Assembly (NCBI RefSeq): GCF_024436435.1
Contig: NZ_JAFMZP010000002.1
Span: 248,001 to 312,000, forward strand
Reading direction: 5' to 3'
Origin: Desertivirga xinjiangensis
GTDB taxonomy: Bacteria; Bacteroidota; Bacteroidia; Sphingobacteriales; Sphingobacteriaceae
Length of the DNA stretch: 64,000 bases
Of the stretch, positions 34,137-43,225 are shown in pieces. The position numbers were made by a program, and so were the translations under genes. Position 1 is the stretch's first letter. Every line of letters begins with the position of its first letter. The notes under the pieces are model-generated. The model made no database searches and was not told where the DNA came from. It worked only from the letters and a program-made list of their open reading frames with translations.

Positions 34137-35090
34137 ATGGATAGAAAAGAGCTGGACCAACTCCTAAAGCGTTATTCCGAGGGTAAGTGTACCGCGCAGG
34201 AAAAGATCATTTTAGAACAATGGTTTGATGCTCAATCTAATGCCGGTAGTTGGGATTTTGAAGAAAAGGAGGAGACCCATACAGAAGAAATCATCAAAAA
34301 ACGTATCGACAGGCGATTAGAATCTCGCAAAACTCAATGGGGGATAATATTTAAGGCCGCCGCTGTTCTGCTCCTTGTTTCCAGTATCATATTCTTTAAC
34401 AGAACTAAGATCTATAATGCAGTTAACCCCGTTGTTTATATCGAAAAACACTCTTCAGAAGATCAGCAGATAAAAATCACCTTAAGCGATGGCTCGAAGG
34501 TCTGGTTAAATGAAAACAGTAAGTTAAAATACCCCGAAAAGTTTAATGGCGAGGTAAGAGAGGTGACGCTTGAAGGCGAGGCATATTTTGATATACAGCA
34601 CGACAAAGAAAAGCCCTTCATTGTAAAATCCTTACACACTACCACGCAGGTTTTAGGTACAGCTTTTAATATAAGAGCATATCCTTTCCTGAGCAATGTA
34701 AGTGTAGCTGTAACGAGAGGAAAGGTACGGGTATCTGAGCAAAGCGCTGGTGGTGCATCAGAAAGCACTGTTCTTTTACCTAATGACCAGGTTAGCGTCG
34801 ACCGGACAACCGGCACTCTAAGAAAGATCAGGGTTGATTCCTCCGGTGTTACAAGCTGGCAGAAAGGATATATCACCTTTAATGCGGAGCGGCTGGCTGA
34901 CATTAGTGCTATGCTGGAAAGTGAATATCCTGTGAAGATTCGTTTCAGGCAGGAAGAACTGAAGGACTACAGGCTGACTGCAGGCTTTAGCAGCAAAGAA
35001 CGCATAGAGGATATTTTAGAGATCCTCGCCCGTATCAATAGCTTGTCATATCAAATTGACGGTAATACCGTGTACTTTACCCGCAATTAG
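34137..35090 (+). CDS. FecR-family anti-sigma regulator
   Basis: About 317 residues. A cytosolic helical N-terminus (MDRKELDQLLKRYSEGKCTAQEK) and one transmembrane segment (FKAAAVLLLVSSIIFF) precede the FecR domain (LSDGSKVWLNENSKLKYP, VTLEGEAYFDIQHDKEKPFIV) and a C-terminal DUF4974 domain. It should bind the STN domain of SusC in the periplasm and hold the sigma factor inactive until signalled. The frame continues upstream to 34029, but ATG 34137 gives the family start. Confidence 0.93.
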   Translation: MDRKELDQLLKRYSEGKCTAQEKIILEQWFDAQSNAGSWDFEEKEETHTEEIIKKRIDRRLESRKTQWGIIFKAAAVLLLVSSIIFFNRTKIYNAVNPVVYIEKHSSEDQQIKITLSDGSKVWLNENSKLKYPEKFNGEVREVTLEGEAYFDIQHDKEKPFIVKSLHTTTQVLGTAFNIRAYPFLSNVSVAVTRGKVRVSEQSAGGASESTVLLPNDQVSVDRTTGTLRKIRVDSSGVTSWQKGYITFNAERLADISAMLESEYPVKIRFRQEELKDYRLTAGFSSKERIEDILEILARINSLSYQIDGNTVYFTRN

Positions 35091-35238
35091 GCCCCGACCC
35101 AGCAATCAGGTTTAGATCTGGATATCTAAAAATAAAAATCTGAATATCAGTATTTTATATTTTTTCTATAGTTTTTTAACCACCTGCCTACTACCTAGCC
35201 CTGCTTGTGGCGATATATCTGTAAACACGTTACACAAT

Positions 35239-35340
35239 ATGGCACAATCAAGCACATATCCACCGGGGAAATTCATCACCCAACATTATCAAAAGGCAAA
35301 TACCGAAAAATTTGATGACATTTTTCTCTCACTGATATGA
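35239..35340 (+). CDS. Possible 33-residue leader frame overlapping susC
   Basis: The frame starts at ATG 35239 (MAQSSTYPPGKFITQHYQK) and ends at TGA 35338-35340, which overlaps the susC ATG at 35337 in the ATGA arrangement of translational coupling. It is the only short frame in the 246-bp gap. No family is recognised and it may be chance; an upstream inverted repeat (35111-35117/35124-35130) also lies here. Confidence 0.3.
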   Translation: MAQSSTYPPGKFITQHYQKANTEKFDDIFLSLI

Positions 35341-38300
35341 AAATTTTACACCGTATACTTTTGGTTGTTTTGATTGGATCTTGTTCTTTAATGGCGCCCG
35401 AATCTAAAGGACAAACAGCTTCTGGCTCAAAGATCAGTGTTGATATTAAAGATCAAAGCCTTAAGTCTGCTTTATCGATCATTCAAAAGGCATCAGGCCT
35501 GCAAGTAACCTATAACGAAGATTTGGTTGCTGCCTATAAAAAAGTGGATCTTACCTTAACTAATGTCTCTCTTACCACGGTTATGGACCGCTTATTACAA
35601 AGCACCGCATTAAAATATCAGATTACAGGGAACAAGATCATTATCCTGCCTAAACAAGAAAACAGGCCGGCACTTCAGGGAAAACATTTTATCAGCGGCA
35701 AAGTAGTTGATGAAAGGAACGAGCCTCTGCCCGGGGCTACTGTTAAGATCGCAGAGTTAAACAGCAGTATCTCCACCGATAGTGAAGGATTATTTAAAAT
35801 AGAGGCTGATGAGGGAGTTTATACACTTGGAGTAAGCTTTTTGTCTTATGAAAGCAAAACAATTCAAAACGTTAGCACCGGTCCCAGGGAGATCCTCATT
35901 GTATTGCAATCAAGTAGTCAGCAATTACAAAATGTAGTAGTAACGGCATTGGGCATAAAGCGTGAAGAAAAAAGTTTAGGCTACGCGGTCACTAAAATAG
36001 AAGGAGAGGAGATTTCAAAAACAGCTCCTAACAACTGGGTAAATGCTTTATCGGGCAAAGTGCCGGGCCTGAATATTTCAAAAGCCGGTACCGGGCCTGG
36101 AGGGTCGGTAAGGATCACGCTGCGGGGACAAAACTCACTGGACCTGGATAAAGGAGAGCCTCTGATCGTCATCGATGGTGTACCCGTAACGAGCGGAATG
36201 ATCGGGAATAATGGGATAAGTTATGGGGCCACCGGCAACACTGAAACCCCGGTGGATTACGGCAACGCCCTAAGCGATATCAATCCGGAAGATATACATG
36301 ATGTAACCATCTTACGGGGGCCTTCGGCAGCAGCCCTTTATGGATCACGGGCGGCTTCGGGCGCTATACTGATCACCACGAAATCTAACAATCAAAAGAA
36401 AGACCGGATTGCAGTTGCATTTACTAGTAGCGTAACCTTTGATGACGTTCTGCATTATCCTGATTTTCAGTATGAATTTGGCTCTGGTAATGCAGGCAAA
36501 CATCTTTATTATTCCTTTGGTGCCAGTCCCGACGGTCCCAGCACTCACTCTTCACGATCCTTCGGACCAAAGTTTGAAGGCCAGCAATTTTACCAGTATG
36601 ATCCTGAGACCCAAACAACAGGAACCGCAAAAACACCCTGGCTTGCAGATAAAAACTATGTTAAAGACGCATTTAACAGGGGAGTGACTTATAATAATAC
36701 GGTCTCGGTGACAGGCGGAGATACTAAAAATGCGGTACGGTTCTCTTATAACGACCTCCGCAATGAACATATCTTGCCCAATACAGGCTACTCATTTAAC
36801 AGGCTTTCTTTTTCGAGCAACAGCAAGCTAAACAAGTTCCAGCTAAGCACCAGGGTTAATTACTACCATAAAGGAAGTGATAACCTGCCGCTGTCGGGCT
36901 ATAACTCCAATACTTATATGTATGCTCTGATGTACGGTGCTGCAAACATTCCATTTAGCTGGAACTCCAATTATTGGGCCCCGGGTAAAGAAGGAATTGA
37001 TCAAAACAACCGGCTGAACCCGGCAATTGATAATCCTTATTTCACCTTGTATGAAAGTTTGAACACAGTAGATTACGATCGCATTTTTGGGAGTATAACG
37101 GCTGTTTATTCTTTTAATAAAAAGATGAATTTACAGCTGAGGGGTGGTACTGATCAAAGTACATCGTTCAGAACCTTCAGCAGACCATACAGTAGTGTGC
37201 GTTTTGCGGTTGGACGCTACCAGGAGCAGCATGTGGTTTCCAGGGAACAAAATTTTGATTTTCTATATAAATATGATGAAAAGCTTTCAAAGAATGTTGG
37301 GCTGGTTTTCTCAGCCGGGGGAAGTGTCACCTACCAGCAGACAAACAACACTTCTACGCTGGCCGAACGCTTAAGCTACCCGGCAATGTACACCCTGGCA
37401 AATGCAAAGGACCGGCCACTTGTTGATCCCGAAAGGTCAAAAAAAGAGGTACAAAGCTTATACGGCCTAACCCAGCTTTCCTACAAAACATTTGCGTTTC
37501 TGGACCTTTCAGGAAGGAACGACTGGTCGAGCGCACTTCCTAAAGAAAATTGTTCCTATTTTTACTATTCAGCATCGGGGAGCCTTGTTGTCTCGGAAAT
37601 GCTGAAACTCGCCAATAAAAACGTACTTTCCTTTCTAAAGCTAAGAGGATCAATTGCACAGGTGGGTAATGATACTAGCCCTTATAGAACTACCCTGTAC
37701 TATACTAACTCTGATTTCGGAGGGAGTTATAATAACCCAACCGTATTGCCGGGAGGCAAAAATTTAAAACCTGAGATCATTACCAATCGGGAGGCAGGGG
37801 CAGACATACGGTTTCTTAATAGTCGCTTAAACCTTGATCTTACCTATTACAATTCAAATAGCGAAAATCAGATCCTCGAAGTGCCTATTGATCCGGCAAC
37901 TGGTTACCAGCGCCGGGTGTTTAATGCCGCATTAATAAACAATACCGGCTGGGAACTTGCGCTTAGCAGCAGTCCGCTCTCAAAGAACAGCAACCTGAAA
38001 TGGAAGACTACAATTACGTGGTCCACAAACAGAAGTGAAATCAGGGAACTATCTCCCGGAGTGGAATCTATCATTATGGCTACAGGCCCCAGGGGCTATA
38101 TTGAAGCAAGGGTGGGCGGAGCAATAGGCGATATCTATGGTTCAGGCTATCTACGTTCTCCGGATGGGCAGATTGTGAACGACGCCAGTGGATACCCCAT
38201 CGTAGATACTGAAAATATGAAATTTATCGGTTCTGCCGTCCCGGACTGGAAAGCTGGAATTCAAAACCAGCTTAGCTTTAAAAACTGGAGTTTCGGGTTC

Positions 38301-38774
38301 TTGTTTGACGGGCAGAAAGGCGGTGATATTTACTCCTTCTCAAACTCTGTTCTAGCCGGGAACGGAAAACTGACCAGCACCTTGCCCGGTCGTTATGAGG
38401 GTTTAATAGGAGAGGGAGTGCAGCAAAATGCTGACGGTTCTTATCGTCCGAACGATGTTCTTGCCGATGCGGCCGGCTATTATAATGCAAAATACCTGAG
38501 AGATAATGTGGAAGCAAATACTTTTGATGCGTCCTATATTAAATTGCGGGAAGCTAATTTAGAGTTCCGCTTCAGTCCAAAGACGCTGAAGGCTCTGCAT
38601 GTCCGGGGCGCTTCACTTAGCATTTACGGACGGGATCTTTTGCTATTCACCACATTCCCTTTATACGATCCGGAAATAGCTACGCTAAACAGGAATCGTA
38701 TAGAACCCGGTTTTGAAACCGGACAGTTTCCTTCAACCAGAAGTTTTGGCACAACCCTTAAAGTATCTTTTTAA
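35337..38774 (+). CDS. SusC/RagA-family TonB-linked outer membrane receptor with STN domain
   Basis: 1145 residues. Signal peptide, STN signalling domain (about 33-105, ISVDIKDQSLKSALSIIQ to ITGNKIIIL), carboxypeptidase-regulatory-like domain (FISGKVVDERNEPLPGATV), TonB box, plug with the SusC signature (LRGPSAAALYGSRAASGAILITTK) and a 22-strand barrel, ending GTTLKVSF. It imports glycan fragments captured by SusD, using TonB energy. The STN domain shows that it signals to FecR/sigma. Length is normal. It begins 247 bp after fecR and is followed closely by susD. Confidence 0.96.
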   Translation: MKILHRILLVVLIGSCSLMAPESKGQTASGSKISVDIKDQSLKSALSIIQKASGLQVTYNEDLVAAYKKVDLTLTNVSLTTVMDRLLQSTALKYQITGNKIIILPKQENRPALQGKHFISGKVVDERNEPLPGATVKIAELNSSISTDSEGLFKIEADEGVYTLGVSFLSYESKTIQNVSTGPREILIVLQSSSQQLQNVVVTALGIKREEKSLGYAVTKIEGEEISKTAPNNWVNALSGKVPGLNISKAGTGPGGSVRITLRGQNSLDLDKGEPLIVIDGVPVTSGMIGNNGISYGATGNTETPVDYGNALSDINPEDIHDVTILRGPSAAALYGSRAASGAILITTKSNNQKKDRIAVAFTSSVTFDDVLHYPDFQYEFGSGNAGKHLYYSFGASPDGPSTHSSRSFGPKFEGQQFYQYDPETQTTGTAKTPWLADKNYVKDAFNRGVTYNNTVSVTGGDTKNAVRFSYNDLRNEHILPNTGYSFNRLSFSSNSKLNKFQLSTRVNYYHKGSDNLPLSGYNSNTYMYALMYGAANIPFSWNSNYWAPGKEGIDQNNRLNPAIDNPYFTLYESLNTVDYDRIFGSITAVYSFNKKMNLQLRGGTDQSTSFRTFSRPYSSVRFAVGRYQEQHVVSREQNFDFLYKYDEKLSKNVGLVFSAGGSVTYQQTNNTSTLAERLSYPAMYTLANAKDRPLVDPERSKKEVQSLYGLTQLSYKTFAFLDLSGRNDWSSALPKENCSYFYYSASGSLVVSEMLKLANKNVLSFLKLRGSIAQVGNDTSPYRTTLYYTNSDFGGSYNNPTVLPGGKNLKPEIITNREAGADIRFLNSRLNLDLTYYNSNSENQILEVPIDPATGYQRRVFNAALINNTGWELALSSSPLSKNSNLKWKTTITWSTNRSEIRELSPGVESIIMATGPRGYIEARVGGAIGDIYGSGYLRSPDGQIVNDASGYPIVDTENMKFIGSAVPDWKAGIQNQLSFKNWSFGFLFDGQKGGDIYSFSNSVLAGNGKLTSTLPGRYEGLIGEGVQQNADGSYRPNDVLADAAGYYNAKYLRDNVEANTFDASYIKLREANLEFRFSPKTLKALHVRGASLSIYGRDLLLFTTFPLYDPEIATLNRNRIEPGFETGQFPSTRSFGTTLKVSF

Positions 38775-38777
38775 TAT

Positions 38778-40247
38778 ATGAAAAACGTATCTGCATTTTT
38801 CTATACGCTATTGTCGATCCTGACAATGGTGAGCACCAGTTCGTGCACGAAAAATTTTGACGATATAAACACCGATCCTAACAGGCTGACAGCAGTAGCC
38901 CCGGGAACTTTACTGGCCCCAGCACAGTTCGATGGTATGTGGCTCATCACAAAACGGGCCCACCGGATAAATAATGAATTGATGCAGTATTCCGTGGAAA
39001 TAGGTTCATTGAACGATTTCACCAGGTATGTATTCAGAGAGAACGAATTTGATGCCATCTGGTCTACCCTTTACCGCCGGGCGAATGACATGCATGAGAT
39101 GTATCAGCTGGCTGAAAAGATCAATGACGCAAACAATATGGGAGCTGCCCTCGTGATGAGGGCCTGGCTGGTATCGAATCTGACCGATATGTTTGGCGAA
39201 ATTCCCTATACAGAGGCCTTCAGAGGGAAAGAAGAATTATACTATCCAAAATTTGATTCTCAGCAATCCATCTACGCAAGCCTGCTTACCGACCTGAAGA
39301 GAGCCAACGACCTTTTTTCCGAAACCAAACCTTTTGACAGTTCAGATCTCATTTACAATAACGACCCGGTGAAATGGAAGAGATTTGCGAATTCATTGCG
39401 CCTCCGCTTATTAATGCGCGTTTCCGGAAAGGAAGAAATGGATGCCCCTGCCCAGATCAACGAGATGTTTAGCAATCCAGATAAGTTTCCATTATTTGGA
39501 AGTAATGACGATGAAGCCATGTTGAGATATACTGGGGTAAAACCCTTCATCAATCAGTTCTTTGAAATGTCCGACTCTGAATTCAATGGAAACAAAAGAA
39601 TGGGTAAGCACTTAATGGACCTCATGAATTCTACGGTAGACGGCAGACGATTCAGGTATGCTACAAAAAACACGGCGGGAGCCTATGTAGGTATTCCCAG
39701 CGGATATACAGAACAGGAGGGCGTGGAAATGGCTGCAAACAATGGCATCGGTACCTCAAGATATGCTACCACCCTCAAAGCGGATGATTACCCTTTGCCC
39801 ATTTTGACTTGGTCGGAGGTTAACTTTTGCTTAAGCGAGGCAGCACTTAAAGGCTGGATCGCGGCCGATGCACAAACGTATTACAATAAAGGTATAGAAG
39901 CATCCTGGCGTCAGTGGCGCTGTACCTGGGACGGAACAGCAGGCACAAATTACCTGAACCGGTCAACAGTACGATTTACGGGGGCAACTGCTACCATGGA
40001 AAGGCTGATGAATCAAAAATACATCGCGATGTTCTTCTCGGGCTTCGAAGCATGGTATGATTACAGGAGAACTGGTTTGCCAAATCTTCCTATAGGACCG
40101 GCTGTGGAAAATGACAGGATCTTGCCGAGAAGATTCGAATATCCGCTTATTGTCAAGGCTACCAATAAGGAAAATTATGAGGAGGTTTCTTCAAGGATCG
40201 GCGGCGATAACCTGAGAGTAGATGTTTGGTGGGCACAAAAGCAGTAA
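38778..40247 (+). CDS. SusD/RagB-family glycan-binding lipoprotein
   Basis: 489 residues, of the SusD-like-2 type. A lipobox ends STSSCTKNF (Cys near 23), followed by the typical INTDPNRLTAVAPGTLLAPAQ and TPR-like helices (WLVSNLTDMFGEIPYTEAF), and it ends with EAWYDYRRTGLPNLP. The protein forms the surface lid of the SusC transporter. It lies 3 bp after susC. The sugar-binding site cannot be predicted from sequence. Confidence 0.95.
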   Translation: MKNVSAFFYTLLSILTMVSTSSCTKNFDDINTDPNRLTAVAPGTLLAPAQFDGMWLITKRAHRINNELMQYSVEIGSLNDFTRYVFRENEFDAIWSTLYRRANDMHEMYQLAEKINDANNMGAALVMRAWLVSNLTDMFGEIPYTEAFRGKEELYYPKFDSQQSIYASLLTDLKRANDLFSETKPFDSSDLIYNNDPVKWKRFANSLRLRLLMRVSGKEEMDAPAQINEMFSNPDKFPLFGSNDDEAMLRYTGVKPFINQFFEMSDSEFNGNKRMGKHLMDLMNSTVDGRRFRYATKNTAGAYVGIPSGYTEQEGVEMAANNGIGTSRYATTLKADDYPLPILTWSEVNFCLSEAALKGWIAADAQTYYNKGIEASWRQWRCTWDGTAGTNYLNRSTVRFTGATATMERLMNQKYIAMFFSGFEAWYDYRRTGLPNLPIGPAVENDRILPRRFEYPLIVKATNKENYEEVSSRIGGDNLRVDVWWAQKQ

Positions 40248-40278
40248 GCCTTAAAACTATAAGCGCCAACAAAGTACT

Positions 40279-41190
40279 ATGTTCTCCAAGTTATCCATTA
40301 TTTTCATGTTCTCTTCGGTAAGCAGATTTACGGCCTTCCTGGTAGTTGTGACTATAACGTCTTCTCTTTTTTCTTGTAAAAAAGAGAAGGAAGAAGTGTC
40401 CGTTAGCCAGCACGAAGTATTCAAAATACTGTCATACAATGTTTATGAAGGCTTTAGGGGGGATCAGCAAAACATAGCAAACTTTAAAGCCTGGATAGAT
40501 ACCGTTAAACCGGATGTAATTGCACTGCAGGAAATGAAGTACTTTACGAAGGCGAGCCTGAAGAGCTTTGCCTTGGAAATGGGCTATCCCCACACCCTGA
40601 TGTTCCATGAAAGCGGACTTCCGGTAGCACTGGTTTCACGTTATCCAATTACCGATGTCAAGCAGGTGCCGTCAGACCTTCACCTGATACAGGCCAAAGT
40701 GCTGGATTACAACCTTATGGTGGTTCACTTGAGCCCGCTCACTTACGAGAAAAGAAGACAGGAAATCGAGCTGGTGCTTGAACGATGCAGAGATTTAGCA
40801 AAAGACGAAAAAACGCTGATCATGGGCGATTTTAATAATATGTCTCCGCAGGATGCGACTTTTTACAACAACTCTGAAAAGATGGCTTTAGTGAGGCTGA
40901 GCGAAGCCAACAACCCGGAGGTAAAGATCCTGAATAATGGGAATATCGACTACTCAACCATTCAGGCGCTAATGGATAACGGCTTTTATGATTCGTGGAA
41001 AATGTTCAGAAACTCGTACGAAAAGAGTGCGCCCACAAAGTTACGGTCACATAACAATTACACGCGGATAGACTATATCTGGTTGAATGAGCCACTATTA
41101 AACGACTACCTCAAATCCTACTTTATAAAAGACTCTTTTACCCATTACCTCTCTGATCATTACCCGATGGTTCTGCTCTTAAAAAAATAA
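40279..41190 (+). CDS. Endonuclease/exonuclease/phosphatase-fold enzyme (EEP), lipoprotein
   Basis: 303 residues. The N-terminus has a lipoprotein-like signal (ITSSLFSC, Cys near 34). The EEP catalytic blocks are complete: LSYNVYEG (metal Asn), ALQEM (Glu), VVHLSP, MGDFNNMSP, TRIDYIW and SDHYP (catalytic His). EEP enzymes are metal-dependent phosphodiesterases or phosphatases, including sphingomyelinase and inositol phosphatase types. In this glycan locus the substrate is probably a phospho-sugar or phosphoglycan, inferred from context only. A paralogue follows 1 bp downstream. Confidence 0.9.
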   Translation: MFSKLSIIFMFSSVSRFTAFLVVVTITSSLFSCKKEKEEVSVSQHEVFKILSYNVYEGFRGDQQNIANFKAWIDTVKPDVIALQEMKYFTKASLKSFALEMGYPHTLMFHESGLPVALVSRYPITDVKQVPSDLHLIQAKVLDYNLMVVHLSPLTYEKRRQEIELVLERCRDLAKDEKTLIMGDFNNMSPQDATFYNNSEKMALVRLSEANNPEVKILNNGNIDYSTIQALMDNGFYDSWKMFRNSYEKSAPTKLRSHNNYTRIDYIWLNEPLLNDYLKSYFIKDSFTHYLSDHYPMVLLLKK

Positions 41191-41191
41191 A

Positions 41192-42088
41192 ATGACAAAG
41201 AAATACACGCTTTTTACTGGCCTGCTACTGATCTTGTTTACCGGGCTTTTTGCCGGAAATTCCAAGCAAAACACGCAGGTTAAAAAAGATCAAACACCTA
41301 AACCTTCGTTTAAGATCCTTTCATATAATGTTTACGAAGGATTCAGAAAAGATAGCATTTACATCAAAGCATTCCAAAAATGGGTGAAAGAAAAAGACCC
41401 CGACGTAGTAGCCTTCCAGGAATTAAACGGATTCTCCAAGGAGAAGCTGATAGCGATGGCAAAAAATGCAGGCTACCGGTATACGGTTTTACAAAAACGA
41501 GCGGGCTTCCCCTTAGCTCTCATGTCAAAATACCCTGTTTCCAATGTAAGAAAAGTCACAGAAGGAATGCAGCACGGTCTTCTCTACGGGAAAGTATTAA
41601 ACTATCATCTCTTTATTACTCATTTAGACCCTAGGGCTTATGAAAAGCGGATTTCCGAAGTAGACACCTTGCTAAAGTACCTCCATCTTATTCCTAAAAA
41701 TGAAAAGATCCTGCTAATGGGCGATTTCAATAATATGTCACCCTTAGACAAAAAGGATTACGATAATCCTGCGAAAATGAAACTCGTACTCAACTCAGAG
41801 AAAAACAACCTCGAAACCAGGATCACCAGGAATGGAGAAATTGACTATACGGCCATTCAAAAATTACTAGATGCCGGCCTGTACGATTCCTGGCGCCTAT
41901 TCCACCAGGAGTATGAAAAAAGTGCACCTACCAAGATCAGGAATCATAACAATTATACACGCATCGATTACATCTACATAAACGCTGCGCTGAAAAATGA
42001 TTGCATCGCCGCAGAGCTCGTAAAAGACGATCTCACCGACGTGCTGTCCGATCATTATCCGATGCTGATTACCCTTAAAAACAGATAA
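41192..42088 (+). CDS. EEP-fold enzyme, secreted paralogue
   Basis: 298 residues, clearly homologous to its neighbour along the whole length (SYNVYEGF, MGDFNNMSPLD, IDYIYINAALK, SDHYPMLI). Here the signal peptide is a conventional cleavable one (FTGLLLILFTGLFAG) without lipobox, so the two copies probably differ in place: lipid-anchored and soluble periplasmic or secreted. All catalytic residues are present. The gene starts one base after its paralogue. Confidence 0.9.
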   Translation: MTKKYTLFTGLLLILFTGLFAGNSKQNTQVKKDQTPKPSFKILSYNVYEGFRKDSIYIKAFQKWVKEKDPDVVAFQELNGFSKEKLIAMAKNAGYRYTVLQKRAGFPLALMSKYPVSNVRKVTEGMQHGLLYGKVLNYHLFITHLDPRAYEKRISEVDTLLKYLHLIPKNEKILLMGDFNNMSPLDKKDYDNPAKMKLVLNSEKNNLETRITRNGEIDYTAIQKLLDAGLYDSWRLFHQEYEKSAPTKIRNHNNYTRIDYIYINAALKNDCIAAELVKDDLTDVLSDHYPMLITLKNR

Positions 42089-42091
42089 TAG

Positions 42092-43201
42092 ATGATGAAG
42101 TTTAATATAAAAAAGATCACACTAATACTGGTCCTAAGCTTTGCAGGCTCCCAGGTATTTGCCCAAAAAACAAATAACTTAAAGTATATAAGCGCCCAAT
42201 CCCTTACTATATCCGGAAAGGGGATCTCTACCACCAATACTTACGATCGTGTAGATACAGCTAAATATAAAGGTTTACCACCCAGAGTAGCGCAGTTGTT
42301 AACTAATTCTGCTGGTTTAGCCATTCGTTTTACCACTAACAGTACCGTTATTTCGGCCAAATGGTGTGTTACCCGTAGCAGACCGTCGACCGTTGTGATG
42401 CCTGTGACACAAAAGGGGGTCGACCTGTATATTAAAAACGGAAACCAATGGCAGTTTGCCGGCATTGGCAAGGCAACGGTAAATAATGGCTGTAACGAGG
42501 AGATCATTATTAGCCGGATGGATAATTCTGAAAAAGAATGCTTGCTGTATTTACCCCTATTTGATGCGGTAACCGGTGTTGAAATAGGAATTGATAGAAA
42601 AGCAGAGATCAAGGCAGCAGCCGAACCTTTCGCCAAAAAGGTATTGATCTATGGTTCAAGCATCGTACATGGAACCGGTGCCAGCAGGCCGGGTATGGCC
42701 TATCCGGCACGCTTATCCCGCTTAACAGGCATTAACTTCATTAACCTGGGAGTAACCGGCAGTGCCAAAATGGAACCTGAAGTGGCCGATATGATCGCTC
42801 AAATAGATGCCGATGCTTATATCCTGGATTGTGTACCTAACACTAATCCCGATCTGATCAAAGAGCGTACGGCTTACCTGGTGAACACCATCAGGAAGAA
42901 ACAGCCTGGAAAGCCCATTATTGTGATGCAAAGCGTAGTCCGGGAAAGCGGCTATTGGGATAAGGTTTTAGGCCAGCAGGTTAAAAATCAGAACATTAAC
43001 ATCCAGCAGGAAGTGCTCGCCTTATTACAAAAGGATGTAAAAGATCTGTATTTCATCACTTCAGAAAACATGCTCGGTACTGATCACGAGGGTACCGTGG
43101 ATGGCGTACATCCAAGCGATCTGGGGTACGACCGCATGGTAAGGTACCTGCAACCTCTAATCACTGAAGTTTTAAGTAAGTACGATATAAAAGCACAATA
43201 A
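42092..43201 (+). CDS. GxDLY/SGNH-family esterase
   Basis: 369 residues with a signal peptide (ending SQVFAQ). Residues about 40-165 form the N-terminal beta-sandwich with the GVDLY motif (GxDLY domain), and 185-365 are an SGNH hydrolase with the blocks YGSSIVHGTG (nucleophile Ser), LGVTGSAK, PNTNPD and DGVHPSDLGY (catalytic Asp and His). Such proteins deacylate sugars or lipids; the acyl group here is unknown. It lies 3 bp after the second EEP gene, so it belongs to the operon. Confidence 0.92.
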   Translation: MMKFNIKKITLILVLSFAGSQVFAQKTNNLKYISAQSLTISGKGISTTNTYDRVDTAKYKGLPPRVAQLLTNSAGLAIRFTTNSTVISAKWCVTRSRPSTVVMPVTQKGVDLYIKNGNQWQFAGIGKATVNNGCNEEIIISRMDNSEKECLLYLPLFDAVTGVEIGIDRKAEIKAAAEPFAKKVLIYGSSIVHGTGASRPGMAYPARLSRLTGINFINLGVTGSAKMEPEVADMIAQIDADAYILDCVPNTNPDLIKERTAYLVNTIRKKQPGKPIIVMQSVVRESGYWDKVLGQQVKNQNINIQQEVLALLQKDVKDLYFITSENMLGTDHEGTVDGVHPSDLGYDRMVRYLQPLITEVLSKYDIKAQ

Positions 43202-43225
43202 AATTATTTCTCAAAAATTAGCGTT

